Shown: positions 1 through 13,800 of the stretch, piece after piece
Numbering within the stretch: position 1 is the first letter of the stretch
How the letters are laid out: every line of letters starts with the position of its first letter
Origin: Gavia stellata
Taxonomy: Eukaryota; Chordata; Aves; Gaviiformes; Gaviidae
Direction of reading: 5' to 3'
NCBI RefSeq assembly: GCF_030936135.1
Contig: NC_082603.1
Coordinates: forward strand, 20,426,880-20,490,879
Length of the DNA stretch: 64,000 nt
Program-made: the position numbers and the translations under genes
The notes under the pieces: generated by a model
Told to the model about the DNA's origin: nothing
Seen by the model: the letters and a program-made list of their open reading frames with translations, nothing else
Databases searched by the model: none

Positions 1-3000
1 AGAATTTAATGACCTTGTTACATTATCATATTAAAAAGAACACAGCCTTTCCCAACAGGAAAGCAAGGTACTTATTAAATCAGTCTGCCCATTATTCCAA
101 TGGAGACTGCCCTTGCAGACTGCCAGTGGGCTAATGACAGCCACTGCCCTCTGCACCTCCTTGGGGGAAGCTGCTGTCAAAACTGAGCAACACAGAGGGG
201 AAGATGTATGGAGGCCTTCAGTGTGATGGAACAGGACATGGATGGGGTCTCCTGGCTGACATCCCCAAGCACCAAGTCTTCCCATTCTCTGTTAGATAAA
301 GCAGAAGCCAATCCATTGCCTGTGTAAATTGTCCCCAAGGTGAAGGTGAGAGAGTAGAGCAGACCCTTCTCTATACCGCTCCATTCATCCTGCTGCCTAC
401 TGAGCCAGCGACAGTTACACTATTCACATGGACATTTACAGTCAATTAATTTCCCACATGACTTTTGGGCCAAAACCCATTTCTGGGAGGGAAGGAACTG
501 CTGTTCTGACTTAGAAGTAAAGAACCAGAACGGAGACAAAGTGAGATGATGTTTTTCTAGTCCTGCTCAGACTCAGCCTTCAAATTTTAGACAATATTGC
601 CATTTAAAAAATGAGAAATAAATTTGTAGGTTCCCCCAGACTCACAGAAAGTAAGACCCTCTGCTTTTCAAATAACTGTGATTGTAACTTAAGTGCGACA
701 GTAGAAAGAGGAGTGTTGAAAATAACAGACCAATTAATGCTAATTTTTAAGAAGAGGAAGAGGTAAAGGACATGGTAGAATTTGAACATGTTGAAAAAAA
801 AAAGCAGTGAAAAGAGAGAAGAGTTCATTTAGCAAGTAATCACTGAAAGCAGGGGCCTAACGTGACATTTTGCCTGGGCCATTTCTAACCAGGAGTGACA
901 AGTGGGTGACTACTCCCTTCGCTATAGCTGCCAAATCTTGTCCTGTAATTACAAGAGCAGAGAATTTTCTACAAATTGATGAAGTGGAGCACATTAGAGC
1001 AAACTGTTTTAAAGGGAACAGTAACACATAGGGATGGGAGATACAGGCAAGCAGACAGAGCAATTTTCTCTGAGTTGAGAAAGTGACCTTTGCGGACAGG
1101 CACAGCCACAGCCTCCATACTTTGCCGACAGTTGCCTTATATGTGCTTTATGTGTGGTAGTTGGCACTATATTTGGATGCAAAAAGAACATGCTATGCAT
1201 TGTGTATCTACAGCTTGAGAGGATAGTGAACATCAGAGCTGATGAACAATACCAATATATATTTCACAACTGTCATACCAAAAAAGGAATACTGTAATGC
1301 TTTCAAATCATTTTTAAAAGTGCTCTGAAAGATTCTGATAGATGTGCACTAGTGGTATTATGAAAAGGGTAAGAGGAGGGACAGGGAAGAGGATGGAGAG
1401 GGAACAGGAGGACCTTGGCTGCAGCACATCTCTGTTCTTGTGCTGACCAGCAGCGGGGCTGGGGAGCTGACTGCTGCTTTGCTCCTTAAAGCTGCTTCTG
1501 GGAGAAGGAGGCCACTCTAAATTGCTGTTTCAGTGTGAAAGCAAGGAGACCTGCAGCACTGAGATCATCATCACTCTCACACCCAGTATCAGCTGAGCAG
1601 TTGGACACCTGGCAGCTTAACCACCACCCAAAGCACAGGAAGAGCTTTTAAGGAAGGGGGAACTCTCCTAGCTGCAGGCACATTAAGGGCATGTTATAAA
1701 CTGGATTCCTGTGTAGCTCTGCAACTCTCAGAACTGCGGTATTGACATGGTATCCAGAAATGCCCATCGGTCATTTCCTCATCTCAACAGCAGCTGTGTT
1801 TTCTGCAAGAGGAATGGTGGCTAAAAATAATCTGGCTTTGACTTCCTCTTTCAAACCCTCCAGTCTCTTTTAAAAGGATTTTTTTGTTCTCACAGAAACA
1901 GCAAGGAGAATGTAACAGAAAAACCAGAACTGTCACCTGCACAAAGAGAATAGCATCATTAGAAAGCTCAGAGAACAGTAGGAAACTACAATAAAGATCA
2001 GGGACAGTAAAAAGAAATTGTTACAGTTCTAAGTAACATCCTCCAAATTCCCTTTCACACTTGCACCAAGCTTTCTGTTAGGCCTTTACTTGTATGAACC
2101 AGTTAGCAGTGCTGATCAAAAGGGGAGTACAATCTGGATGTTTCTGAATGCAATTCATTTGCTCATTAAAACATGTTAAAAGAAAGCACAGTGCTCAGTA
2201 ATCACCAAATGAGCTCTTAAGGCTGTACAGTGGAGATTTTTACTCCCTGATGGAATAAATATGTTTTACTTTTGATTCTCTGTCATCCATAGATCTACAA
2301 AATGTGTCAATCCCACACCAAACATGCAAATAAAGAAAAAGAGCATATTCAATTCATCCTTCAGTAACATAGCACTACGTATTCTACTCCAACAATAATT
2401 CTACAAATACAGGGCTGGTAGGCATCTGCAGGCTGCTACAGGCAGCTGTTTCACATAATCCTTTTCATAAACATACTCACCTCTATATTAAAAGATTTAG
2501 GAGTTTCATGCACAATTTTTCAATTGTAATTAGACTGATACAGACTGTACCTGAAAACTCCCCAAGGCAGGGACAATGTTCTCTGTTTGAATCTAGTCTT
2601 CCAGAAGATCCCTACTCCAAGTAGGTATCTCTGGACACTACCAAACTATAAATAAAATCATAAGCAGAATTCAGACTGACTTACAAACCTTCTGCTAACA
2701 GACTGATACCTGAAGTGAACACAGTACAAGGGACAGAAGGAGAAAGGTGAATACATCCCCATCTCCTATAATGTGTCTCTAATTCCAAATAAATGTTGTA
2801 CAATGTAAAGTTTAGAAAGTATAGAAGAAAGCATGCTGCTGTATAGTTTATGTATTATACCATATACTGTGAGCTTTACCTACAGCACAGCTATTAATGT
2901 GGCTTTACCCCCTCTCAAATCTCAACACCAGAAACCATAAGCAACTCTCCTAGCACTGTAGCATCAACAGCCACCTTGCACTTGGCCAAGTCAGAAGTGA

Positions 3001-4636
3001 AGGCATGGCTACCACCTGGGCAGGAGATTACAGGAGCTTCTCCTTCCTCTCCCTGAATTCTGTCCCCATTTGGCAGAAAGCACCACTCTCTCTTACCTTC
3101 TCCCTTCTCAGCTGCACCCCCTCACCATTTCTTCCCACACCATTTCCACTTTCACCACACTCTCCTGTTTATTTCCTTCTTTCCAGTTCCTTTGCTCAGC
3201 CTCACTGATGCAATCCCACATCCAGGGGGTTTACCCAATTACAGGGGTAGTCACAAAGCTCTCTAGGCCAGAGAAGATGGTGAGCCCAGACAGTGCTTAG
3301 CACCATCTGTGGGCTATCTCCCAGGCATTCCAAGGTAAATCACCCTGCTGTACCAGGGCCAGCACAGCACCTCTGCACCACTGACAGTTCTAGAAAGGGG
3401 TAAGAGAAGCACAGATGTTACTGGCAAACTGTGACCAGGGCTTCAAATTCTCTCCTTCAGCAGTATATAACACTAGATAAGAAAAAGCAAAAATAATGAA
3501 ATCTTTAAATATCTTGGTAGGTGGTGTTAAAAGTAAATCACAAGAACATAGAATATTAAGTAGGCTTTGGTACCTTTTTAATGGGAAAATGGAGAAAAAC
3601 AGGAGCTCCAATATATCACAACAAAGAAACAGAGAAAGTAAAAGAACTGTGAAGTAAACTGAATCCAAACATAAGCAATGCTTTATTGGGATATAGCAAG
3701 CAACCTATCAAATAGGGAACTGGTACAAACAGATTGAACAAGACTCTCTTTTAACAGAGATGTATGGTGACAAGACAGCTTCTTTCAGTTTTTAAAACAA
3801 GTATTCAAACCATTAAGTAAAGCATTAAAAAAAAATCAACCATTACAACACCAATGACAGACAATATTAAAAATGTGCAGAATTTTACTCTTTTTACAAA
3901 TTTCTGCATTATGTTAGAAAACAAGTTATCATAAATTAAAGAATAAAATGAAGGTTTTTTTGTTTTTCAAAGCAACACAAACTTTTTAAAACCAACTATA
4001 CTTTACATAGAACTACTATTAAAAACAGGTGAAAACAAGCTGAAAATTTAAAGGACAGCAAAAAATACACAACCCAGTTTCACCTGTCAGCAACACCTTC
4101 TGCTATAGAAGGGGTTATGTTAGTTGTATGTACAGCTTTAAACATTGCAGCATACCATGAGTAAACCTTAATAAGGTCAAAATAGGACCCTCTGCAAAAA
4201 AGGGTGAGTTGGCAAGTGTCAGTCCCATCCTAAAATTATAAGTAGTAATTTTAGTAGGTCTTTAATGTAAACCAAAACCTACTTTAATTGGTTTCTCTCT
4301 CCCAAAGAGGCATGTAAACCTTATTGGGGGTGGGGGAGTGTTGATATTTTAATTCATGAACTCAAGAACATGTCTGGCTCAAAAATGAGAATGACATACC
4401 TCCCTTTTGTTCTGGATACAGTGATGTAGCTATCTCAACATGCTCACTGACAATTCCTAAAAGAGAAAATCATTATGTACTATGTTAAAAAATACACACC
4501 ACCTCTCTCAGTTCAGACTCAGTATATAGTATATTGCCAACTCTATCCAATAGGATATATATTGTAATTTGGTTTAAATTCTTAATAGATATATTCTCTC
4601 TTTACAAAGTTCCATCACATGAAACCAAATTGCTTA
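1..4636. other. Left flank, downstream of SAMD13
   Basis: AT-rich non-coding sequence beyond the SAMD13 3' end. In the human order the next genes in this direction are the UOX relic and DNASE2B, but I could not recognise any exon of either here. Apart from the exon-like segment at 4400-4456, listed separately, I see no gene, RNA or clear repeat. The short open frames here have no recognisable domain and no supporting context. Confidence 0.5.
4400..4456 (-). other. Unassigned exon-like segment
   Basis: On the minus strand a 57-nt block is bounded by a strong acceptor (pyrimidine-rich tract ending CTCTTTTAG) and a good donor (GGGAG then GTATGTC). One of the three frames is open throughout, with 18 complete codons reading IVSEHVEIATSLYPEQKG; the other two contain stops. 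It starts about 220 nt past the SAMD13 stop on the same strand. I do not recognise the peptide. It could be a downstream or alternative SAMD13 exon, an exon of an unknown transcript, or a chance pairing of splice-like sites. Joined directly to SAMD13 exon B, which ends in phase 0, it would be read in a frame that stops after eight codons. Confidence 0.3.
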
Positions 4637-4642
4637 TTTATT
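4637..4642 (-). terminator. SAMD13: SAMD13 candidate polyadenylation signal
   Basis: AATAAA on the minus strand, about 37 nt after the SAMD13 stop codon and followed by a G/T-rich stretch. It would give a very short 3'UTR. Another AATAAA on this strand at 3682-3687 could serve a longer form. Confidence 0.45.
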
Positions 4643-4678
4643 GTTTGAGGCACAGCAGGACCCCAATTAGACAATTCG

Positions 4679-4822
4679 CTATAAAGAGTTGTTCTTTAGA
4701 TGTTGTGTCTGTAGAGGTTTTACGTGATATTCATAGATTTTCAGCGCAGGCCCCAGTTTTAATGAAAGTCCAGTCAGTACATCATTTCTTGTCATCAACA
4801 GTAATGATTTGCCATCAATTTC
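4679..4822 (-). CDS. SAMD13: SAMD13 coding exon C (last)
   Basis: 48 codons including TAG at 4679-4681. It encodes the C-terminal half of the SAM domain, beginning [15 protein letters not shown] and ending [13 protein letters not shown]. The acceptor is TTATAG just before GAAATTGATGG. Phase 0 entry. Confidence 0.95.
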   Translation of the reverse strand, partial: EIDGKSLLLMTRNDVLTGLSLKLGPALKIYEYHVKPLQTQHLKNNSL

Positions 4823-7800
4823 CTATAAGAAGAATTAAAGAGTTGATAAAGGCAAATGTACAAATCTAACAGATGAGAACAGTCATGCAACAAATGGAAG
4901 ACTACAGAGTATCAATGAGAAAAGAAATAGTAGCCTTCATTTTCCTGAAACTATGTTTATAGCTGCTAAGTTCTGCTGTCTGCTTTTCAGGTGCTCACCT
5001 GTGCTGACTACGGCATAAATACTATTTAGTCAAGCACAAAACCCAAATGAGCCTAATTTCAAAATTCCCTCCGTGTGAATCTGTTTCAAGTTAGTAGGTA
5101 CATGTGCAGATTGCCTAATTATCAGCCATTAAAGGAAGGATACTCTTAAGAAAGCGGCTTATGAAGTGCATTTTAGAAGAATTACCATTGACAGCGATAT
5201 GCAAGTTTGGACTAGTCAGTATCTGCTAATAACTTCAGGTGCATTCTTTAAAAGGCCAACATTCCCATGCTTCCTGGGGCAGCGGGGTGGGGGAAGACTC
5301 CTGCAATAAGAAATCTTAGAAGGGCCTAACTGTGGAGCTCAGCACTCTGAGGGAACTTGTCTTCCTCCACTTACAACAGAAGAGGCTAAAAGCAGCAATT
5401 TCCCAGCTTAGTTCTCAACAACCTCTACTTGTTCCTGCTTAAAATTCCCACTTTTAAATCACAGATACTTTTTTTCCTCTCAAACCTTGGCTTTCTGACC
5501 TATTTAGATTACAAATCCTGTAGGCTTTGGGTTGTTTTTTTTTCCCACCTCAAAACCTTGTATGTTTGAACACTACCTGTAAATTATTTTTCAAAGGTCA
5601 AAATGGAAGAGAAAGAATCCACATCTCTCAACTCCCATCTCCATTTTGGACATGGGACCATCCTTTTCTTTACACATTCCTACACTTCAATCACACCGCA
5701 CTACTCGGGAAACAGGAGCTACACCTACACAACAACACATTGACTGGTGTCTCACAACACAGCCAGACCTCCCATGGGTTGCATAGCCCAAAGTAGTATA
5801 TAGACTCATGGCATTCTGCACTGGACTTCACTCTTGGTGTTGCATTCTTTTTTACTTTTAATAAAAAACACTATTAAACATTGAATTTTTATCAATAGCC
5901 AACAACAAGTTCAAATGTTTGCATATATTGCTCTTGTCTATGACAATATATTGCCAAAATTTTGTATTTTTATAAATATTATAAACATCACACATCAATT
6001 TATCCCACTGCAGCATCTTCCTTAGAAATATTAAATGTTGTCTTGGAAATGTCAGAGATCCCATCCTTGATTACAACTCAACATGAAAAGACGAAGACCT
6101 ATATTAGAGTTCAGCATGAATTTGTCCAGACTGATCTCTCTTATGATTTGAAAAGTTTATAAATACAAAATACATGGACAAACCACAAGATAGTCAAAGA
6201 TCAGCTGCAAGTGGAATTTTTTTTAAAATCTCCCCAAGAGATATGACTGCTAATCCCTCAGAGGAATGCAATGTAACAGTATTTCTAAAAGAAAAAAGTT
6301 TCCAATAACTTTTTACCCAATTATAGCAGGTGCCTCTTTCCAATTACTGTTGAGAATGGTAATGGTTAAAACCAGTTTGTTTTCTCTTTTCCATTCATCA
6401 CAATTCTTTCTGTGGGAATTTTGACACCAGTGAGTATTTTGCTCATTGCTATGACCGATCTGAAGTTGCCTTTTCTGCTGCTGTTCAACAATGCTATGGA
6501 GGAAGAACAGCCTCCAGCTTGGTAGGATCCAAATGAAGTAAATCCAGTACCTAGAACAGGAGAAACTCCAAGAATAGAAAAAAGCATCTATTTCTTTTCC
6601 TTCTTCCACAGAGTTCCCCATGGATTCTAGAAATGTTGGTAATTACTAAGGCTTTCATTGAAAAGAAAACTGATTCTCTAAATATATCTGGGTAGAAATG
6701 AGTAATTATGTATTCAGAATTCAAGTGTTTTATATCTTTGTGTGTATTGTAGGCTTTACCTCTTCCACTTCTTTTTAGCTTTCCACTTAAACCTGCTTCT
6801 GTGGATTTGTCATAATCATTCAATTTTTTGGCACCAGGTAAGATTTTGTATGCTTTGGTGACTTCTCTGAATTTCTTCTCTGCTACTTCTCTATTTTCTG
6901 GATTTCTTTCAGGACACAACTTCAATGCCAGCTTTCGGTATGCCTTTTTAATGTCATCTGCAAAGGTACTCCTCTGCACAGCTAGAGCGAATAGCAATTT
7001 CCCACTGTGCCAGGATAACCTCAGAAGCAATAGCATATTGTCTTCAGCAAATAACCAGAGGACCAGTTAAGCTTCAAGTTCTCCCAGCATTCTTTCTGCT
7101 CTTTCTCCAAGGAACTGAGAATGTAAGGTTTTACAGTACAGCTAACAAAAGCATGGCAGCCAGCATGCCCACATGCTCCTCCATGCCATGGCTCTGCTAG
7201 AAAGCAGCAGTGGAGACAAGCTAGCATCAAACCCATTTCCCTTCTGGTAAGGCATTGCAGTGAGGCTAGCAAACTACCATTGGGTTACTTGGGTTTATCT
7301 GGCTATTGCAATACTAATAGTTAAGAAGCCACATGGGCAATAATGAAGGTCAGGCATAGCGCTAGCATGTCTCAAAACATGGCAAACAGCTTCCGTCTTC
7401 AAGTGAGCCACAGCCCCCTGTGGTCCCAGGGCTCCTAGAGAAAGCTCATCCACATACTGGCAGGCAGCAGGTCTTTGAAGGTGTTCACACCCTCATCCTG
7501 CATCTGGTCTGCCTCTCTCTTTAGTTATCCTGTGACCCAACTTCTTGGCTTGTCAAATTTGCTTGCTGATGTTATGTTTTTTTGTTATTGGGCAACATCT
7601 TTCAGTTGAAACTGTTTTCATCAGTGAGCTCTTTTGACTTGCTGACATCAGTGGAACTCCAAGAAGGAATAATGTATAATCATACAATCATCAGTTCTTA
7701 CCAGCACTTACAGTGTAGTTTTAATAAAACATTCTTCAGTCCTTAAAATGTCTTCTCGTTTTCCTTGAAATGTTGTAAGAAAAATTCAGGTCTCAAAAAT

Positions 7801-10800
7801 TCTTTGAGTCACTTGGTTTGGGTGAGTCCAAGTGTATTCAGATTCATTAAAAGAAAGTGTGGACTCAGTTACTGTTGTGTAAAAGCTGAATGTAATAATA
7901 GATCTCATGATTACATTCTGGGCTATAGATGTTCTGTAAAGAAACCATTGTCCTTCCCCTACTGAAGCAGTTCAATGGAAAACAATTTCCCAGTGTTATA
8001 GGTGAAATGGAATACTTTACCACTTAAAACCTCATTCTCCTTCCAGTAGCAAGGCAGTAGCAGATCAAATGAATTTAGGTTTCTGGGGCCCAGGCAAGCT
8101 GCAGTACAAATGGCAGAGAAAAACGGAGATGGCCAGAGCTTCAGCTACAGATCTGGTCACTTTATAGACAGAGAATGGCTAAGGGTTCAAAGTGAACCTG
8201 ACTGCACTGCCATACCTGGAAGGCCTGGGAGATTCTGGTAACAAGTACCGTAAGCACACAGAGTTAAAGTTAGTGGGTAGTAAACAGTGTAGAGGAAACA
8301 GACTACCACCACTGGTAAGAGGCTAGGGAGAGGGTTGTTACTGGGTCTGTTCCTGGTGCAGAGAGGGAAGGGGCTGGCAGAGCTGGCATGGAGAACCAGG
8401 CACTTGCTGCTCCTCATGCTGCTAAGGGAATGGGGGGGTAAGGAAGTGGCAGTGACTTCTGCTGCGAGTGTCCATCCCACATCTCCTGGCCGTATCTTGG
8501 TGGCAGCTGTCAGCCTCTCTCTCCAAGGCTTTGGCATAAAGTGAAGTTGGCAGCAGAATCACAGCCACATTTCTGCCCATGGCCATTGCAGCAGAGCCCT
8601 GGCAACACCTTGCTAAAAAACCAGCTTACTTCAGCTATCCTCCTGAAGCCACTTGCTCTCACTGCAGAATACTAATAAAACCTTTACACTCTACTTCTAT
8701 GCTACTTTCCATCAGGCTGTTGCAAATTGCTTTGCCAAAACTCATGAGTTAGCCTCACCTTGCTGCTGCAAGATCAGTAGTAATTACTGCAGTATTATTG
8801 ACAAGCCAGATGAGGTGCAGAGAGGTTAAGATATTTGATGAAAGTCAGAGGTATCTGTCAGTATAAGGAAAAAACCCCAGAGGCCGCAATTACTTTGCCT
8901 GTGTGGTTTTTTAAGCCACATTTCCAGGGCTGTTGAGGAAACATGGATGCTGGTATTAAGGAATGGATACACTTAAACAATTTTTTTGCCTGATTACCTG
9001 TTTTCAAATTTTTAAAAATTTGTAGCAGCTGCAGAAAGAGCCTCTCTCTGCACCCTGCCAGAGAATTACCCAACCACCAGGCTCTTCACCCCCAAGAACA
9101 AAGAGCTAAATTTAGGTATTTTGTTATAGTCATCAATTACAATCAGATGGGATTTCACTGTCCAGGTGCTGAAGGTCAGCAAGATTAACATGATCAACAG
9201 TGACATTATTTCACATTAGATGTACAGTTGCCCTGCAAAGCTGCCAATAACTTGCACTAGCTCAGTGCCTTGGAAAGTCAAGCCATCTATTTTGATACTA
9301 AATACGAGTATTGGTACCTAATCTCCTGGTAGTTGCACGCAAACCTATAGACTTATCAGGGAAGGTGCTGAACTGAGGGAGGGAGATGTAAGTTCTTTCT
9401 CTATGGAACAGGTGGGCTGTAGGCCAAGTAAGCCAACTCCCCTATCCTGCCCCACTAATACAACCTTACCAGTGTGCTGAGAGGCAAGTTACAAGGGGCC
9501 ATAAGGCTGTTAAGCTCTTCGCTGATCAAAGCTACCGAAAGAAGCCATCCATTAGCGTCAGCGGTTACAAGGTCCAGAAATGAAGACCAACCTCTTTCTT
9601 AGACTGAGTCCTACAAACATGCTGCTCCTGTGCCTAAAAAGATTCTTCCCCTTTATTGCCAACTTGCCCTTTCCCTGCTCACTTGCACTGCCAGGTTCAA
9701 TGCAATACAGCAGCCCATTTTTCACCCTAGGTCTTCAAAAGCAACTTGCTTCTTGGAAGCTCTGGATTTTATAAATACTCATCAGTGTATTTGCACAATA
9801 CACTAAGTAAGAAGGGAATTACCATTCACATTTTAAATAACAAGACAGCAAAACTGAGTGGGTTGTATAGGGACGCTGAGTCCAAGCCAGAAAATTTGCT
9901 TAGATTCCTCACCATTCAGATGACTGTTAAACAAACTCCAACCCATTATCCACACCTTGTAGAATAATATTATTACTCAAAGATCATAGTCCCATGGATT
10001 TTCACCCAATAACAGACTCAAATCCCCCCATTAATGTGGGATTTTCACTCCCATTTAACAGCATATAACTAGGTCCATGGCAAAAACGTGCAATGTGACA
10101 AACTGGTGGCAGTCAAAATGTGTTTCCTAACAGATTTACCTGCTCTTGAAACGCATTGGCTTGTTCTTCAAATCCAGCTGTTCTGAAATAATTCACAACA
10201 TCGATAACAGCCCAGTCAGCAGGATCCGGAGGTCTCCCATTCTCTACTGAACTGCGAAGTGCAAATCCAGACAAGTAATCACTAAATGTGTGCAGAGCGT
10301 CTGCTGCTTCTTTGTGCACTCCCCGTGTACATCCCCTCCTTCCTTGTTCCTCCAGGAAAAGTATCCTTCGACACACCTCCCCCTGCCTCGATACAGAAAA
10401 GTCACTCCTGTTCTCTCCTGTTTCAAAGACCTGATGCTGCAGACAGTTGAGGTACCTCTCCCTTCAGAAAAGAAGGCAGTATATGCATCAGCCAAAGGTA
10501 ATCAGTCAGGATCTTTTCCAACAAGTGTGCTGCCTTCACAGTTGGAGAATGAAGACTACCATGACTGAGGTACCAAATCCCTGTCTTTCAAGGGAGCAGC
10601 TTGTTTTCAGCTATCAAGTACTTATAAAGAATTACATTATGTTGATTATTCTTTTCCCAGATGAGACTGTGCTTCCTTGTAACATGGATATAAGCTACTG
10701 GAAAACATCTTTACTTTGCAAAAAAAAAAAGAGAGGCACCAATGATTGCACTCATTGCTCAATATAGAAAATTTTGCAAAATTGTTTTTGGACTTATCTT

Positions 10801-13800
10801 TGGACAAATCTATGGACTTTTTAAATAGCTACGAGAAAACATCTGTTAAACACAATCAGAATCAATTCCTTCTGTGATTGACCTCAGGTAATTGCTTTCC
10901 ACAGTAGCAAAAACAACCATTCGTTCATATTACTATCCTCCTGCATTTCTTATCCTCAACCTGCATCACCCTGTCTCAGGTAACCTTTGTGTATCTGCAA
11001 ATTCTTGGTAAAAAAGACACACAGTGAGCTTGATGGCCTTTCCTATAGCAATTTAGGAGGATGAAGAGCAAGACATCAAAAGAACGAACTTCTTTAACAT
11101 GTTTCTCCAACTAGAAGTCCCAAAGTTCATGCCAGACATTTTCCACTGTTCTGCATGCTTAACCATAATGCTAATGAAGAAATATCAAAAATGTACAGAT
11201 CAGGGCAGATGTCAGAATCCTGTCCATTTCAGGTCCTGAAGCTTAGAGGCAGGACTTTGATTTTCAACAGCACCAGCTGGAAAAGAAACACAGATTATAC
11301 TCTCCTGGCAGCATTTTTGTTCTGTCCTTCAAATTTTTTCTTTTCCAACTGTCACCAACTCTGTCTTGCCTAGACTTGTATGTCTTTCAGCAAAATAACT
11401 GAGTGAATCAAGGGCCAACCATTTTTCCAACCAGCCATGAACAGAAATGAACAGAATCACATATAGTGCCTCCCATATAGTGCCTCCCATCACTGTTTCT
11501 GCAACATCCCAATTTCTACAACTAGCTGAGCCCTGGGAAGGAGGACTGGTGAACACAACAATTTTTGCTTCTCCCCTAACTCTTAGAATGTACCTGTCAA
11601 CATGACAACAAAATTCTGGCCCTAGAGACTCACACTGCAACCTCAATATCACGCTGTATGCTACACTTGGCCTTCTAAAAGCAATTTCTTTCACTTATCA
11701 CATGGAATATACACATATCTCAGGGCAATGAGCAAAGGGACAGAGTTCCTTACTTTTGCTCATCAAGTAATGACTTACTTCATGAATCGCTTCACTGATT
11801 GTGATTACATAGAAAGGCAACACTCAGCAAAATTGAAAATGAGACTATCTGGTCTTATCAGAGCTGCACTTTTTTCTTTTTTTTAAACCAAAGAATGCCT
11901 TTCAATTAAGATTTTTGGTGTTGTGCACATTCTGAAGCTTAAGTAAAATGTGAAAGGCACCACACAAAACCTATACATATTTGTAAAAGCAGCATTTGAA
12001 GAATTATATTTAAATCTTTGCATTTTCCCTAAGACATAGATTATCACTTTCAAGGGCTCATCTTCTACTTAAAATTAAAAATAAACAAACAAAACCCCAA
12101 CAACTCAGTATTTAAAAAACATAATAAATCCTAAAAGATATTGAATTTAATTCTTCCTAAACAGCAAACAGAAGATTCAATCTGTAAAAATACCTCCAAA
12201 CTGTATTTTGCTCACTTCCCAAAACACTTTAATTTCAAATTAAATATGGTCCCAAACCCTCCTTCCCACAATTTTGTATTTCAGACCAGGTGCATTAGTT
12301 CTTTATGTAGCTCTTTTACCAGTAGGGACCAACAGCTTGCTCCAGCCCCATCCCAGGCCCAACTGCAATGATTTCAGGGGCTCTACCTTAGTCATTAACT
12401 AATCACAGGAAATAATTGCAAGTTCCTGCCAAAAGGAATAGCATGTCACTGGACCTCAAGTGGAGCCAATTTCTACAGCTACAGCTGCAGAAGACTCAAA
12501 GGCATGCAGCAGACTGTTGGAGGCTGGCTGGATTTTAACCCACATAGATGCTCATTTGGCTTCTAGACTTTAACAGTATCCTCCTTGCCCTGCTGTTGCA
12601 CATGGCTCTATTCTTTAGACAAGAAAATGGAATGTGTAACAGCTATGGCTTAGCCATACACCAGTTTATGCCAGACATCCTGGATGTTGTAAAATCTTAA
12701 GAGGACTGGCATTTTGAGTCTTGTAATGAGACACTAGATGCACTGACAATGAATAAAGATTAGGCTTGTCTGCTTTTCACCACTGTCCCTGTGCCTTTAT
12801 TGCCATCATGTGGCAGAAGCAGCAAGGCTGAGATGATATAGCTGTGAACAAACAGATTTTATCCAAGCTATTTATAACCACTTCAAGAAAGTGCCAAATA
12901 CTTCCTTTGTAGATATGCACACATACATACCGTATACATTAATTTAGAAACCACAGCTCCTGATCAGTTTAATTACAATCCCCATCAGTTTGAAAAAGCC
13001 ACCTTCACAATTAGTAGTTCAGCCTTTATCACCTAAGCCTCAGGGGAAAATGATTAAATGCAAACTATCCTTGCTTTGACTGCCTCCCTTCTTCCCCCCA
13101 CCACACAGTCCTCATTGCAGAAGCAAGACTACCAACTGAAGGTGGCTTCTGAGGGACACACATGGTATAATCTACTCATAGTCACTGAATAGGGGAATGC
13201 ATTTTATGTTCGTGTGGTGTAACCAATATCTCAAGTGAAGGGGGAGCATGCTGATTTTAATGGCTGCCATCAGATCTTTTGATGCTGTGTCATAATCAGG
13301 TGTTTTACCAACATCCTGAAGTGACCATTATTATTACTATTTATATTACTCTACTGCCCGAGAGCCTAAGCATTGTCAAGTTTTCTTGGAAGGCATATGG
13401 AAAAGAGATCTGAAGGAAAAGAATGAGGTGCAGCTTTGCAGATGTGTTGCAGTTTGAGAGGACAGACTAAGAACTTTCTCTAGTACCTTTCTTTGTGCCT
13501 GGTGGTTTTTCGTTAATAGATGTATATATGTATATATCTATCTCAGCAAGGCTTCTATAACCCTAACATAGCAAGGCCAAATTTTTCCACATAGAACTCC
13601 ACTTATCAGTTCATAAATTCATTCAGAATTGCTAGTCCTAATCTAAGAACTGCTGACCTTTAAGGATATGGAAACACTTCCAAAACAGTTCCTATCCCTT
13701 AGCCTGCCTTCTACCACAGTGAAGAAAACTGTAGAGCAGTGCACACCATGTCTCTATCTTATTCCCACCCTAGGTCTGAAGTAAAAACCCAGCATTTTAG

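Noticed and set aside
2470-2552. Exon-like block with donor GAG|GTGAGTATG and acceptor TTTTCAG on the minus strand
   Set aside because: All three frames contain a stop within the block and no homology was recognised; likely chance splice-like sites in AT-rich sequence.
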